Shown: one piece after another, positions 48,869-63,743 of the stretch | How positions within the stretch are numbered: position 1 is the stretch's first letter | Layout: every line of letters begins with the position of its first letter | Source: Lateolabrax maculatus | Taxonomy: Eukaryota; Chordata; Actinopteri; Acropomatiformes; Lateolabracidae | Length of the DNA: 64,000 nt | Reading direction: 5' to 3' | Assembly: GCA_031216445.1 (NCBI GenBank) | Contig: CM062214.1 | Coordinates: 5,790,001 to 5,854,000, forward strand | Position numbers and translations under genes: made by a program | Notes under the pieces: generated by a model | The model's database searches: none | Told to the model about the DNA's origin: nothing | What the model saw: only the letters and a program-made list of their open reading frames with translations

Positions 48869-51800
48869 ATGGATCTCAGTGCAGACTCTGGGACACTCCA
48901 CATCCGCACCACTGTAAGTTACGACTCCTGACAGTACAAGACAAAGCAAAGAACGTTCATCAGCTGATTTTGTTTATTTGTTGTAAGATTAAATAAAACA
49001 AACAATTTTTAATCCAAATAATTACTAGGCATTGTATTCGTCTCAGTTTTGTTCTCAGAATGAAAACATGGATTATTTTCTGCATGTTTTCTGATATTTA
49101 TTTATTTCAAAGCTGCAAGACACGTGCAGCAGTTATACTGCCAAACTGATAAATCACTCTTTAAGGAACTGTTTTGTTAAAGTTAGCCTTTTCACTCCTT
49201 CTTATTGTATGCAGGAGGAAATAACTGAACATGCACTATTCTATTGCCTCAGCATATAGCCTAATTCTTTTGTATCTTAATATTGCCAAACTGATGTATT
49301 TCTTTTGGATTTAGTAAGTATTTGAGTTCGATTAGAAGCAATTATTTTTCTTGTGCAGGTAGGAGGACCAGAGCTGCCTCTGTCCGGCGCTGGCTGTCAA
49401 ACTGAAAGTGGAGGAACCATCTTACTTAATTTGTTGGAATTTAAAACCCATCTACTTGAGGCTGTAGAGGAGCTGCATATTCGGAGGGTATGGTAGCAAA
49501 TGTAACATTTGCCGTCAGTGTGTTGCTTTATATATTGATACAGTATTGAGAAAAAAATATCTCTTTTGGTTAAAATTGTCTGATGTTTGCACCTAATGTG
49601 ATAACCAGCAGCTTCTTTATTCACAGCCTTTTGATCCATGTGGGGAACTGACCTGTAAAGAAGTTACACTATAAAACATACAGACATTTAGTGGAAGCAG
49701 TTAATCCCTAATTTCTCATTATCTTAATTGTAAATATATAGCTTTTATTAATTTCAAGTTGGTCAGACCATTTCAGAACTTATAAACATGAGTTATTTTG
49801 ACTTAATGTCTTTTGACTTAAAATGATGCGTTGAATGAATGTACTGTTGAGTGTTCACTCAACTCATTTAATAATGTTCTCAATTAAAACATGATCAGCA
49901 TATTAGCAAACTTCCCAGCATGCATTGCTTGAGAGTTAAAACTCTCCAGGAACCTTTTTTCTGTGGTGTGAAGAAAACATACTGTACATCATGGAAACTT
50001 ACTGTGTGTCTTTAACCCATGTTAAATAAAGTCATGGTCCTTTTCCTAATAATGACAACAATGCGAACCATGATGAAGATTAGTATTGAATTCTGTCCTT
50101 AAGTCCTTACGGATACTTAATAAAGTCACAGAGAGCAGCCCCGCATGTTGTATTTTGATTAACTGGTCCAATGTGGCTCCAACAGGAGCAGTTGTAAGTT
50201 CTTCGTGTCAGATGAGAAAATGTAAATAGAAAGCAGATCTTACTGTTAAATTTGTCAGTTAATTGTTAATTTTGTAACTGAATAGTTGTTTATTCAACTT
50301 AATATCTTAAATTTATTGAACTATTTTTCTCAAGTTCAGTAATTTTAACTCAGTTTGTTTTGCATTTTCAAAATTCATAAGACAACTTTGAACTAATTAC
50401 AGTTATTCAGTCTAAGTGCAGTTACTGTAACTTTTAAGGCAGCAGGGGAACTTGTGTTTTTAAGTTGAACCATCTTAAAATAATTTACAGTGTAGCTCTA
50501 AAACAAATTACAATATATTTTTCAGCATTTCTTACCTCCTCTACATAACATCACTCTGTACTGAGTAGAACCTAAGCACAAATGGTTCTCTGTTCGGCTA
50601 AAGAGCAGTCTGATTTCAAAGAAACAGTAAGGGAGGAGGTATTATAGTGTCCATAGAGGAAGCTTGCTGCCCCTCTTAGCCATCTGGACAAGAGCCAGCT
50701 GGGTTTGATGCACATTGCGTCAAGATGGGGGTCACATAAGCCATTTGACCTCTGACCAATAAGTAGAAAGGAAATTTGTTTGTAAAAGTAACAAAAATAA
50801 ACAATTCTTTCTACCCTCCAGCAAGTACTTTAAACTTGACAACACATTGTGAGTGTGCTTAAAGGTTAGGAGGGCAAAAATGGGATGTTGGTCGTTTGTT
50901 GCCATTTAGTTTTTATTGTTATAGTCATGTTAACTGGGACACAAACATAAGATGGTATATCAGTCTGATCCTCCTCAGGCGCTGCTGAAATCAAAATAGC
51001 ACTTTGTAGTTGAGTCGTTCACGGGTGGAGGGGGTAAGAAGCGAGTGGATGTCATGATGGTGCCGGACATTCCTGAGCAGGTCAAATTCCAATGGATTTG
51101 TTTTCTTTGTTTTTTTTAAAGACTTTTTAAAGGTACTGGTAGACTAAATTGGAAAGCACTACATGTAGGAAAAGTTGTTGTTAAAGGGGAGTGCATATGG
51201 CATTTAGTGTGAGCTGAGAAGCCTTCAAATTAAAATCAATACTAAGTATTCTAATTATATTTAATAATTATATTTGATATGTAAATGAAGATACACTGTA
51301 ACATATCACAATAAGACATATGATGGAAAACTTTAGCTTAAACTATGACTAACTACTTCCAACTAGACTATTAAATAAACCCTCACTTGGGCTGGCCAGG
51401 TACCTGTTTTGTTTTTTTCTTTTTTAATGCCCAGTAAAAAGCATCCTCTCAGAACAGCATTGAAACAGTAAAGAGATGAAATGTTAACAGTCACAAATTT
51501 TCACATAATAAGTAAAATCATATGAGATATTGTTTAGGAAAATTTTAAATTAAAAGGTTTTAGTGCACTCAGCCCTAAATCGAGCTGGAATTGCTTATTT
51601 TGATTTACATGGATTACCAGGCTTTATAAAGCTTTGTAGTGTCTTAGTGTCACACATACACATACACACGCAATAATTATCCCTCAGTGGAAAAATAACA
51701 GCTTTATCTCCTGTGCACTTTTTTTTTTTTTTGAAAGTGGCAGCATAGTTTAATAGGAACTTATAAAATAAACTCAGTGAGTTAACCAGCTCCCACGTGC

Positions 51801-54800
51801 ACATAAAAGAGTCCCATGGATATAGAGAGCAATTGACTTTTACCTGCCTTCTCCGGGGAAGAGGGAGGATAAGGATGGCTTTCCACAAATATCACCTCCC
51901 CTCTAATGTTCCTTTTTCTGTGTGCTTCTACAAAAGATATGGAGGAATGAGCCAAGGAAACTTACTGCAGTTTGTAGTTCTGGCCCAACTCCAGAGAGTT
52001 ATTTGCCCACAGAATGGAAAGATAATGTATTTTCAGTTTGTACCATGCCTGCTAAGACCATCTAAATTTGCTGTCTTATTATTTAATTTAGCAGGTGTCT
52101 CCAGGTTGTCTGTGGGTCTGATTGTGAAGGCTTGTGTGAGCGGCCTTAGCGAGGTTGGTTGAGTATCCACTTGTTGTAAGTTATGCCTCTCCATGGTTCA
52201 GGATGCAGAGACTCGCTTTGAGGAGCAGATCAGTAAACTGGTGTTGGAGAAACAGGAGCTGGAGTGGGAGAAGGTACGGCAGGACCTAGCTCACTTTACG
52301 TCAACATCTTTAATATCTATTTTGGTACTAGATCGGTAGATCGGTGGGCATTCACAAAAGATTATAAGTACTTGTATTCTTATTTAACAATTGGTACATT
52401 CTGATATTTTAGACTCGTCATCAATTGTTGTGATTGATCTTTTCCTATCTGACAGGAATCCCTACAACATCAAATTGAAACAGTGGCAAACCAGCACACA
52501 GAGTCACTCATCAATCTTAAGAAGCAGGTATATTTTACTGTATGGTTACAGTTTTAATGGCTAAACAAAGACATTTAACAATGCATTAAAACAATTTCTT
52601 TTTGTTTCTTTTCTCAAGTTTCAGGCCAAAATAAGACACACTGAGGAGGAGAAAGTATGAAGAGCTTATTCCCAAAACGTCAACATGAAACATTTTATTC
52701 AATTAATGTTTTAGTGGAGTAGTAAATTCAATCATCTCACTTGCACAATCTTGGCCCTTGGAGTGGATTCTTTTGTGCTGTGCTGTGGTATTTATTGCTT
52801 TTCTGACTCTCACAATAATCTACCATTTCAGGGGAAATACCAGGTCAGTGCTGAGTTAAAAGACAAAGAGATTAACAACTTGAAAGAAGAGCTGAAGTCG
52901 CTGCAGGTACTGAGATGTGCAGCACTCACAGCCTCTTGTCTCTGTCTCACACACACACCAGCGCTCCCACTCATCCCATCTTCTTTCTTTCTTTCACTCT
53001 TTCTTTCGCTTGTTCTTTCTTTAAAATCTGAATAAAAACAGATTTTACCATTCAACTGTTCAGAGAGATAAGTAAATATAGAAAGCTTATATCCGACCAG
53101 AGTGAAGGGTGCAGGGTGTTAGTGCATGGGCCTGACCTAGTGTGGCTCCCAGAGTGTTCGTCTTCAGGCTTGACACCACAGAGGTGATATACAGCCATCC
53201 CCACGGTCCGCTGCACTTTAACACCCCAGCCGTGTTACAGAGACAATAGAGACTGTTTTTGATATTCTATCTGGGAGACACTGACTGCTGTGTTTGGCTA
53301 AAGTGAGGCCCAGTGGTGTTCATTCTTGTGACACGGTCTGGTGGATTCCTTTCGTTTAAAACGTTTCACATCAGTGGCAGTTGGGATTGAAGTCATTTAA
53401 TTGCCATACCTTGATGATCTGCTAAATTACAAATTTGAGCTCCACCGGAACAGTATGGTTCAATTAATCCATAATTAAATGTAAATAATTCATCATAGCA
53501 GTTATTTTAATTTCAATAAACAACCTTGCTGATGAATATCCATAGTAATATAGTTCAGTATAAGTCTTAAAATTAAACAAATGATAGGGGTATAACTGCC
53601 TACATCTACATTAATAAAAAATGCGATTGTAATCTTAATATATAATGTAGTTAATGACCCTTTTGATTGTCTATAATTGTACTACTATTACTTGTATTTA
53701 TTAATAATTAAGACTATATTTTTCCAAGGTCATTATTTGATCAATGGAGACATAAGTGTGTTTTTAAATATTACCCTCTAAAATTAACTAGGTGCAGCAC
53801 TGTCTCCTGGTCTTAAATAATTGGTTGTCTTTGTAAACAGGCTAGCAGATGTAGACAGTGCTTCTCAATGTGACCCCTTTTACACATTCAGCGCATTTCC
53901 CCGTATTTCCCCTTTTGTGTTTTGCCTTTGAGTGAATATTTCATGAAAAAGAAAACAAACGGTTGACAAAAATCTGAATTGTTTTTTTCCCTTAACCCAT
54001 AAATCAACTTGCAACCCCTTAAAAGTTATCTTGTGACCCCCCTGGGGGTCTGGATCTCCAGAATAAGCACCCCACTGATACTGGTTAATGAAGTGCTGGT
54101 TGTATAATAAATGATCCTCAAAATCTGCTAACTTCCACTGCAGCCTGTTATGTAAAACCTTCAGTGCACACCTGACGGCTAACTTTGAGACAAATATAAT
54201 CATAGAGCTCTTATAGGAAGATTAAATTTAAATATCTGTACTAAATGACATGTGAAAACAGAAGTTTTTTTTTTTTTTTTTTTCTGTTGGCAGAAAATTC
54301 ATCTGCAACAGTTTTCAGAATCAATTACATTTTCTCTGGTTGTAGTTTCTCCACTGAAGATTTGATGATTTTCTTGTTTGAATCATTGTAAATTGAATGT
54401 CTTTGGGTTAGTTGGACAAAACATGACATTTGAAGATGTCATCTTGGGTGCTTGGACACTGTGATATACATTTTCTACGAATCAATAGACTAAATGATTA
54501 ATAGATTAATAAAAGAAAGAATCACAAATTAATCAATGGTGAAAATAATCATTAGTTGCAGCCCTACATCAATACAGATGTAGCACATTTAATTATATAT
54601 ATATAAAATATTTGTGTATAGAGAATAAATGTTATACATATTTTTACAATTATTTATGACATTATATACAAATACATAATACATATTTGTATTCAGGTTT
54701 TAAAAAAATGTGGCTAATCATAAATGGTTGAATCACAATTGAAACAATAGTATATGTTGACATGTGTATTGTCTCATCTCGAGGTTAGCTGTTTCGGAGC

Positions 54801-57800
54801 TTTCGATCATATTGCACGATCTTCTTCATTAGATAGAATTTGCCCAGTTGTTAATTTTATAGTTTCAGATTATTTTTTTGGCCCCTGAATGCTTTGAGGA
54901 CCTCTCATCCATGGTGGCTTAAAAGTTGAGATACCAAGTTCATTGTTGACCTTGGAAACAACAGCTGACAAATCAGTCATACCTCAGGGTCCATTCAGTG
55001 GCACCACTGTGTGTGTGTGTGGGTGTGTGTGTGAATCTTGATTTAATGTGTTGACAGATGTATTATATTGGGTTAATGTGCAGAAAACCTGATTAAATGT
55101 TTTGGGATCCTGGTGGAAAGCCTCACACACTGCTCTGCTCAATGATTTTCTTTTACTGCTGTTTTGCAGTTGCTGAAGTACAACTTGGAGAAGAAATCGA
55201 GTGAGCTGGTAAGGAAGGATTTTCCACTTGTACAAATTGTTGACAGAGGATGGGTGGGAGTGAGAAAAATTAAAAGAGGAGGATGAGGGGATGGTGCTAA
55301 GGAGGGATGGGTTTGGAGGAAAGAACTCATCAGGAGTAACGGATAGGGAGTGTGTGACACTTTGAACTGCCAGCACAGCAGAGAAAATATCTCTATTAAA
55401 ATATTTTATAACCAGGCCTCGCTCGGTTTAACCTTCTTCACATAACAGTGGCTCAGCAGAGTGAGAGGGAGTCGATGCGAGCTGGTGTATTGTAGAGACG
55501 GATGGGAGGGAGTGAGAATGAGAGTGAAGGGAGTGAGTGGGAAAACCAGAGAGAAGAAAAGAATCTGCTCAGCTTGATACAGACAATCAAACTAGAATGG
55601 CAGTTTGAAGAGCAATAACGCGCTCTGAGGCATGCGCTGAGTCGGTTCCTTCGTCCCACAGAAAGAGACAGGCACTAGCTGTGTTAAACCATGATCCCCT
55701 CAATCGCTCGACAGCTGTTTCTCCTGTAGTGTTCTGTGTCTGACAAAATGAGTAGAGCCTGCAGCCAATTAGCTTAGCTTGACAGAAAGACTGACTCCGT
55801 CCAAAGTTAAAACAAATCCACGTAATTTACACGTTAAATCCTGTTTTGTTTAATCCACACAAAAACAAGCGTGTGAAAACAACAAGTTTAGGTTTTACAG
55901 GGGCTGATGAGCGAGACTATTTCTTGGCCGGGAGAGGTGACTTCCTGGAGCCTTGTCACCACTTTAGTGGCGGTTTTTGTTACCTTTGGACGGAGCCGGG
56001 TTAGATGTTTCCCCATGCTTCTACTCTTTATTCTAGGCCAAGCTGCTGGCTATAGCTACATGTTTAACAGGCAGACATGAGATCTTGTCATCAAACTCTC
56101 TGTAAGAAAGTGAAAATGTATTTCCCAAAATGTTGAACTATTACTTTAAGAAAAGAAACCTTTTACAGTTCATCCTCATTCCTCTCTGTATTCATTCATT
56201 GATTCATTCTTGCAGCATTTTCGGAGCTGAGCATGTATTGTTGTAGTGTTTCTTTACTGTACTTCCACACATGTGTGAGTCAAAGAGAGTTCGGTACTCT
56301 CTGTAGAGGGCGCCCATTTCTTTGTCTGTGTTAACTACACCCCTTCCACAGGAACAGAAACTAGCGTTGCAGAGCAGGTCAAAGGACAGCCACTTGAACC
56401 AGCTGGGGGAGGTTGAGAAACGTTTCAGTGCTCTGTCCAGGCAGTGTGCCATGGTCAAGCAGGCCCACGAGAAGCTAGAGCAGAATGGTAATGAATGGAT
56501 TGATCGGTGGATCCACACACACAGAGGCAGATATATGGATGTTCTTCCTTTGTTAACGGATGTAGGTTTACAAATTATACTGTGCTGCAAAGACATCTTA
56601 CCGGAAGTCAGACACAAGATAAAGATATGTACGTGCTCCTAAATGTTACTGAGGTAGTGTGCCTAAAAAATGTATGCACTGTGTTTAGTTTATTAGAGCT
56701 TACCAGAAGGGGCCCTGCTTTGCCCCAGAACAGTCTGAATTCTTAAGGGCATAAATGTAACAAGGTGCTGGAAACAATTCACAGGGATCTCGGTCCGTGC
56801 TGACTTGATACAGTAGTATGACTCAGCGCTTTCAGAATTTTCAGCAGCACATTAATTCCTACAAATATCCGGTTTCACTTCATCACAAAGACGTTATTTT
56901 GGGGTCAAGATGTGGGTAACGAGCAAAGGTCACTGTCACGTTCCTTTAAATGCTCCTCCAGGATATTCTGATGAAGAGTTGAACTGTGGCTATGAAGAGA
57001 GCTCCCAGGTTAACAGCAGTGCTAGTACTGTAATACAGAGCTCAGTTGCTACCACAGTTGCTACCCACATTAATACCAGCTGCCTGTCCTGTTGACAACC
57101 AGCCATGATCCATGGATCCACGCTCTTGTCAACGAATGTGCGTCCTGCTGTTAAATGAGATAGTTTGCTGTTCTTCAGCCATCCACTTCTATTGGCCAAG
57201 TGTCCACTGTAGCTTACTCTACTTGTTATCAGCTGACGATGGAGGAACCAGGCATGACTTTCTGCTGCTGTAGCCCAGGTGTTTCAAGGATCAGTGAGCT
57301 GTGTGTTGTGAGATGACCTTGTGCCCGATATCCTGTAGTTTTGGGCCCCGGCCAACCGCTGAGTGGAGGATTTTAGTGTTCTTTGTAAGATTAACGGTTA
57401 GCTGTAGGATGGTGTAGTGCCAAATCCAAGGCTTCGCGTTCAAAGCTGCTTAAGACAGTCGTCTTGCCCGTCATATTGTTCAGAGTAAATGAAACGCTGC
57501 ACAGACAGATTTAATAACGTATGTTTACATAGGTCATGTCATGAATGTTGACAGTAGTAGATAGCAGCTTCTCTGGAGGCTTACACTTACATACACAGTA
57601 CTGTATGTACTGTTGAAGCACATTAGCTTGTTTTAGTTGTCAGTACAAATGTGAATATGAAATATGTGCTGTTAGCAGTAGAAGGCTTTACATTATCAGG
57701 TAACTGTAGTAATCTCAAATTACGGCCAATAACGTTGTCACAGTTACATTGCCCATTTTTAAACACATTTATCTCAAATTCCTTAACCACATTATCTCTG

Positions 57801-60800
57801 TTTATGTTAAGGGGTGATGCAGTGTGACATGCCTTTAAAGTGTTAGGCTCATCATTTACTGTGAACAACACAACGACCAGAGTGAAAGTAACTAAAGTAT
57901 CTGATTCAAAGATATATTTTGAAAAACGTTATAGTTGCTTATTTTGAGTTTGTGAGATGTATAGGATCCCCTTTTGTCTCCCCTTGCATGTCACTCACAG
58001 ACCATTGTAGTTATCTCATAGCATTATGTATGATGGTGTCTTACCATGTATAATTCTTCACATTCACTTCTACAGTCGACGAGGCGATGAGACGAAATAA
58101 GAAACTGACTTCTGTGAATGAAAAACAAGAAGCAACCATTGTGTCACTAAAGAAGGTATGTGGGAAAGTGGCTTAACATTTGGCATTATTTGAGGCAAGG
58201 TCATCACATTTCATTTAATATTTCTGACTGTGGGTTACACAAAATGCTTTTGCTCCTGAAGTTTGCACCGGTTGTCAATTTGTTATCGTGTACGACAGTA
58301 AATGAAAATTAATGGTTTCCCAAGAAATAGTATTAAAGAAATCAAGATTAAAATTATTCTAATTATTTAAACAAAAGGAATCAGCATGAGTCATTTCAAA
58401 AGAATCAACTTGGATAATTTTGTACTTTTGAAATGTTTGAATGTGTGGTGCTTTCTCAGGAGTTGGGGGAGGTCAGTACCAAGCTGATCAAGGCCAAGAT
58501 GACAACAGTTAGACATGACAAGACCCATAGTCCTACAGGCAGAGAGCAGCGTATACAGCAGCTGCAACAGAAACTGAACATGGTAAATGACCATCAGTAA
58601 ATAGGAATGACATTTTTTATGCTCCCCCCAAAACTAGTTGATACTGATCTCTATCACATCAAACTTAATTCAGACAAAGACAATTTGCCAGAAAGCTAAT
58701 GATGATGGATTATATGTCTATCTTTCTTTTCCATGTTTAGGAGACTGAAATGAACAAGAAACTGGAGGAGGAAAATGTAGCTGTAAGAGCAGAAAAGCAG
58801 GTAAGACACTTGAAATAGGAAGGAAACCATAAGTGGCCCCTATCTTAACTTTGATGCTCTTTCTCCACTGATATTTTCTGAGCGTGGTTATTTTTGGAGA
58901 TTGCTTTGCTGCCCAATGTAATTCTGAAAAAGTGTCCTTCCACTGGAAGAAATTATATTTCACTTTTTCACATTGCAAAGTGCAAATAAGCTGAAACAAA
59001 GCTTGTCCATTCATATAACTGTAATGTGGTTATGGCTCCATTGTGGATACCTAGTATATTGTATATGTGTGTGTTTATTTAGGAGATGATGAGGACTCAG
59101 CAGCATACCCAGCAGCTGTTGTTGAGTCAGACACAGACAGTAAGCAGAATAGAGCTGGAGCTGCAGACGCAAAGAGAGCAGTACCAGGTAAGAGTCTTTG
59201 ACCATTGTTTGTGGACATAGCTGCTCATACTGTGCGCATATACATTAGAACAGACTTACACTCATACTTGCCTTAAATTAACTTTGAACTAATTTTTCTT
59301 GCCACCTGAACCTACATTTATTCCATATTGTCCTGTTTCACACCATATAATTTATTGATGTTAGTTTAGACAACATTTAAATTCAAATTTAATTTAACTT
59401 TTTAGCCGAAAAGGTGCTCAAAAGCAGATAACAAACAAGAAAAGAATAGAAACTTGGCTTATAGTGGAACTCTTACTAAATCATGACAGTGTTAAACAAG
59501 GGCAAACCTTATTCATCACCTTATTTACTGTCAAACGTAATTTTATTAAAAAAATACATAGGAAAAATTTTAACTTTTTACATTTTGTAGTTTGATATAA
59601 AAGTAAAGCTATTTTGTCTACAAGCAGCCATATTTGGCTGCAATATTTCTGACCTAATAAATATAATAAAGTAGAAGAAGGAAAGACACGTGTAACTGTC
59701 TAAAATGACCAAGTAATATTATTCTATTATATTGTCGTGTTAAACAGAAAATGTCTGGAATTTAGACACATATACATACAATTTATCTTTTAGGTAGATA
59801 AAGCTGAAAGACACGTGGAAAACATGAAACTGAAATGGTATGATCATTTCTGATAATTTCAGACAAGAGCAAATAAATAGGTTTAACTTAAGATGGGAAA
59901 TAAAACAAAAGAACTCCGAAGAACAATTGCTGGTACATTTCTGAGATGATATATGTGATATATGGTACATGTTTTTATGATTACAAAAAAACAACAGCTT
60001 TTTGGAACAATATGCTAAACTCAGTGGTGGCACTTTTGTTGCTCTTCTTGAACCCCCCTTTTTTGGGTGCACATATCCATCATTTTTATGCTTGAACTGA
60101 GAAACGCGAATGTACGTCAGAATGGACCCGAATGATAGCGAATGTGGTGTATTTCTCCAGATAAAATCCTGCACCAACTATTGGTCCCACACAGATCAGG
60201 GATTTTTCAGGGTCTATTTAAATGATTATGGAGTGAATTTATACAAGGACAGAAATAAATGACGACCATTGTTTTTCCCATAAATGTGATGAATGTGATG
60301 TTGTAAATCACAGCATATACATTAGTGAATATGGTCCATGCGGCAACTGAATGATAGTTAGTGTGTTTATTCTCCATTTATGGCTTTACAGTTTATTATT
60401 CTCTTTTCTTCTCCCTGTACCCCCTTCCCATTTTTAATTCACCTATTCATTAATTTATTAAAATCATTATTAAAGTGACACAAGCCAACTGATTTGTATT
60501 AGCAAGATCCCTGCCCTGTTTAAGACCTTCTGTTCACGTTAAATAAACACATAAAAATTTAGTATTGCATTAAAAATCTTATGGGTGATTAATTTTACTG
60601 CAGGCCCTTAAGCAGGAACACGAGGTGATGCGAGAGAAAAGCAAGGCAATGGAAGACAAGGTGGCCCAAGTGATGGAGAGCTATGCTGCTTCCAGGACCA
60701 GCTGGGACAAAGAGGTAGAAGAAAAACTGTAGTGTGAGAGAGGCCAGTATGATGGTGACATTTTTATATAACAAAAACATGTGTCAGGTTAGAGTGTAAT

Positions 60801-63709
60801 GTCGAGAAAAGGAAAAATGTTAGGTGATTCATTGTTGTTTGTCATATGAAAAGAGCAATGATGTCTTTTTTAATTCTTTTTTGTATGTTTGTATTAAACA
60901 GAAGCTAATGTTTCTGGATCACATCAAGAGCGAGCAGCAGGACCTTCAAGCAGTGAAAGAGGCTTACCACGAGCTTCATCAGAAACACACTGAACTGTCC
61001 TCACAGGCCGAAGTGCAGGCTCAGCATATATATGAACTGGAGGTACAGACACATGTGTATAGAAGCTGTTCAGTTACATTTTAGGCTTTAGAAAGGATGC
61101 ATATGTGGCAAAAGGTGGTACTGAAATCTCAGAAAAATCTTATGTTCAGGTTTTGTTGAGGCTTTATTAATAACATAATGAACTGTTGAAAGTTCAGTGG
61201 TCACAAGTTCATCTGACTACATCATTTTTGCAAGACAGTCGAATATAGGGCTCGTTAGGAAAGCCTAAAATGAGAGGCACTTAGTCGGGGACCGTTGTGT
61301 GTCGTGTCACATAGTGTGGCAAGTGTAGCTGAACGAAGTGAAATCCAACATGTGTATTTAACAACAGAAACACTTGTCAACTGAAATAAAAACATCAGTA
61401 ACAGAGTAAAAAGAAAACGAGTGAGTTTGACCACAGCTTGAGGTGTTGTGGTAAAAAGATGAAATAAGCATATGACTTTTTTTTTTCCTCTCTCTCTACA
61501 CAGGTGAGAGACAGCAGTCCGAGCCTCAGTGTTTCTACACAGCTCTTCCCCACTTTAGTGGAGGAAATCAGAGGAGAGGAAACTCTTAATGAACCCATCT
61601 CCAGCTCTGAGCTACCTAGCTTTGGCAGTCCGCAGCACTTGGCCTTCACTCAGACCAGAAGCCCAGACTGTCTGGAGGACACAGGAGCTGTAACTAAGCT
61701 AGTTGCCACTGGAGCACCTGGAGGTCAGCCAGCTAAACATAAACATACAGTAGATAAACATGTTATTACTTGTTGTATTCTGAGAATTTACCCTACCATT
61801 GTACTCAGAGCACACAAGCAATTTATTGACAGATTACTGGAAAATCTGATTTTTGCATTATTTTACTTTTATTTATGAAGCTATAGCATTTTTATGACCT
61901 GTACAATTTTCTGAACATGCATGGTGTTTTCTCTTTCAGGGCAAGATACCCCAAACCACCATCAACGATCTCAATTCAAACAGCCCCTAAACCCTTCAAA
62001 GCCGTTTGCCTGCCCACTTACCAAAAGTGAGAGTGGTTCTGATGTAGTTACAGATTTAATTTCTACTGCTTCCTCTGTGTCTGATGATCGTCTGCTGATC
62101 AGCAAGGGTAGCTGTGAAAAGAGCAATGACGAGAATGGAGCAATGAGTGAGAAAGAACAAAGACGGGAAGATGGTGTGAAACAAGGACAAAACAGCAGAG
62201 AAGGGGAGGAAAGAAATGAAGGGCAGCAGTGGAATAGTGATGAACTCCAAGGAGAAGATGTGAAGAAGGGAGGAAATGCTGGAGAAAAGAGAGGAACGCT
62301 GATGGCCCAAACAACAGATAGAGCGGACAGACAAGAGGATAGCCAGAGGTCAGCAGAGGACGCAAGGGACACCAAACAGCCTCAAACAGAAACAAAAGAT
62401 AGAGTAGAGAGAGAAGGGACAGATGGGGTGGAGGAGAGCGGAAAGACAGGGCTACACATGCCAGAAACCCAGATACCAGCCCAGACGACTGCTGATACGA
62501 CTACCGAGAAGATCGACGCACGGCAGGTCGTTGACTTCATGGACACTGAGCCACCACTGGCTGCCTGTGAGACTTCAGACTGCTCTCACAGTGTCTCTCA
62601 GAAAGTCAGTGAGAAGGATGCTGACTCCAGCCATGCGAGCAAAGCATATGAGAGCAAGAGAGAAGTCCATACCCTCTGTTCTGATGAGCACCGAGGTGTC
62701 AGCCATGGGCCAAACTCTGCCATTCAAGAGTGCCTCTGTCATGATGGGGTCCAAACCTTTGCTCAAGATGCTGAGTCACTTAATCACTTACTTCATCCAG
62801 ATTTTGAGAAAGCCACCACGGAAAAGAATCCTTCCGACAAATCAGCAGCTAATATCCTCACTGGGCTTACTGAACCTCTAAATCAGTCAAGTATTTGTAG
62901 CTCACAGACCGATCCTGCACCTTTAGCTACCCAGTCAGATAATATTTTCAGTGTCCAAGAGTTAGAGACACCTGCAACACACTCAACACCACAACCTGGT
63001 AGTCCTTCTGACACTAGCAGCATGAAGCAAACAGATGAAATGTTTGACACACATGTGAGTGAAGAATGTGACAGAACACTGGTTCAGGACATCTCAGAGC
63101 AGGAGAGTGGACGACTGAAGTCTCTGGTAACTGATGAGGATGATGATGGTGATTCTAGTATACTTAAGAAGAGGGAAAGTCAGTCAAATGTAGACAGACG
63201 CGAAAACGATGCCTGCGAGACAGCCCAGGAAAATTCTAATCTGAAGGATGCCTGTGTTTATATCACGGTGGACCTGGAATCTGAGGTTGAGTCTGGCAAC
63301 TGTGGAGAGCACACGAAAAACAACAAAATAGAAGATTCAGCCGATCCTAGTCATGAGGATGACACATCACCAGAGACTGGCAGAGAAAACTGCTATGAGC
63401 AGTCTCGAGCGAAAGAAATGCTGCTTGATGATACCAATGAGTCGTCTCTGCCCAGCAATAACACTTACAGGTCGTCATTTGACTGGGGCAGAAAAACACT
63501 GAGCTCCAGATCTAAGTCAGATGTCTCCGCCCTGCATCAGTTTGTTCAGGTATTACAATTAAAACATTCAAGAGAGGCTTAAGGGTTTATATTGGTTATG
63601 ATAACATAACCAATATAAACATTTATAATATAAGACATTTGGGATGCAGCTTGACACAGCTTTAAGTATGGAGAGCAAACTACAGGTTTTAGTAGTTTGT
63701 GTTGTTGTT

Positions 63710-63743
<34 letters not shown>

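Noticed and set aside
54780..54840. Sequence resembling a fish retroelement end (ctttcgatcatattgcacga)
   Set aside because: Only a short fragment. I could not define boundaries or a family with confidence.
56300..56313. CTCF-like motif tctgtagagggcgc
   Set aside because: The first four positions deviate from the consensus, so it is only a weak match.
62423..62881. 152-codon alternative frame inside the large ccdc73 exon
   Set aside because: It overlaps the real reading frame, has no splice support and no protein resemblance.
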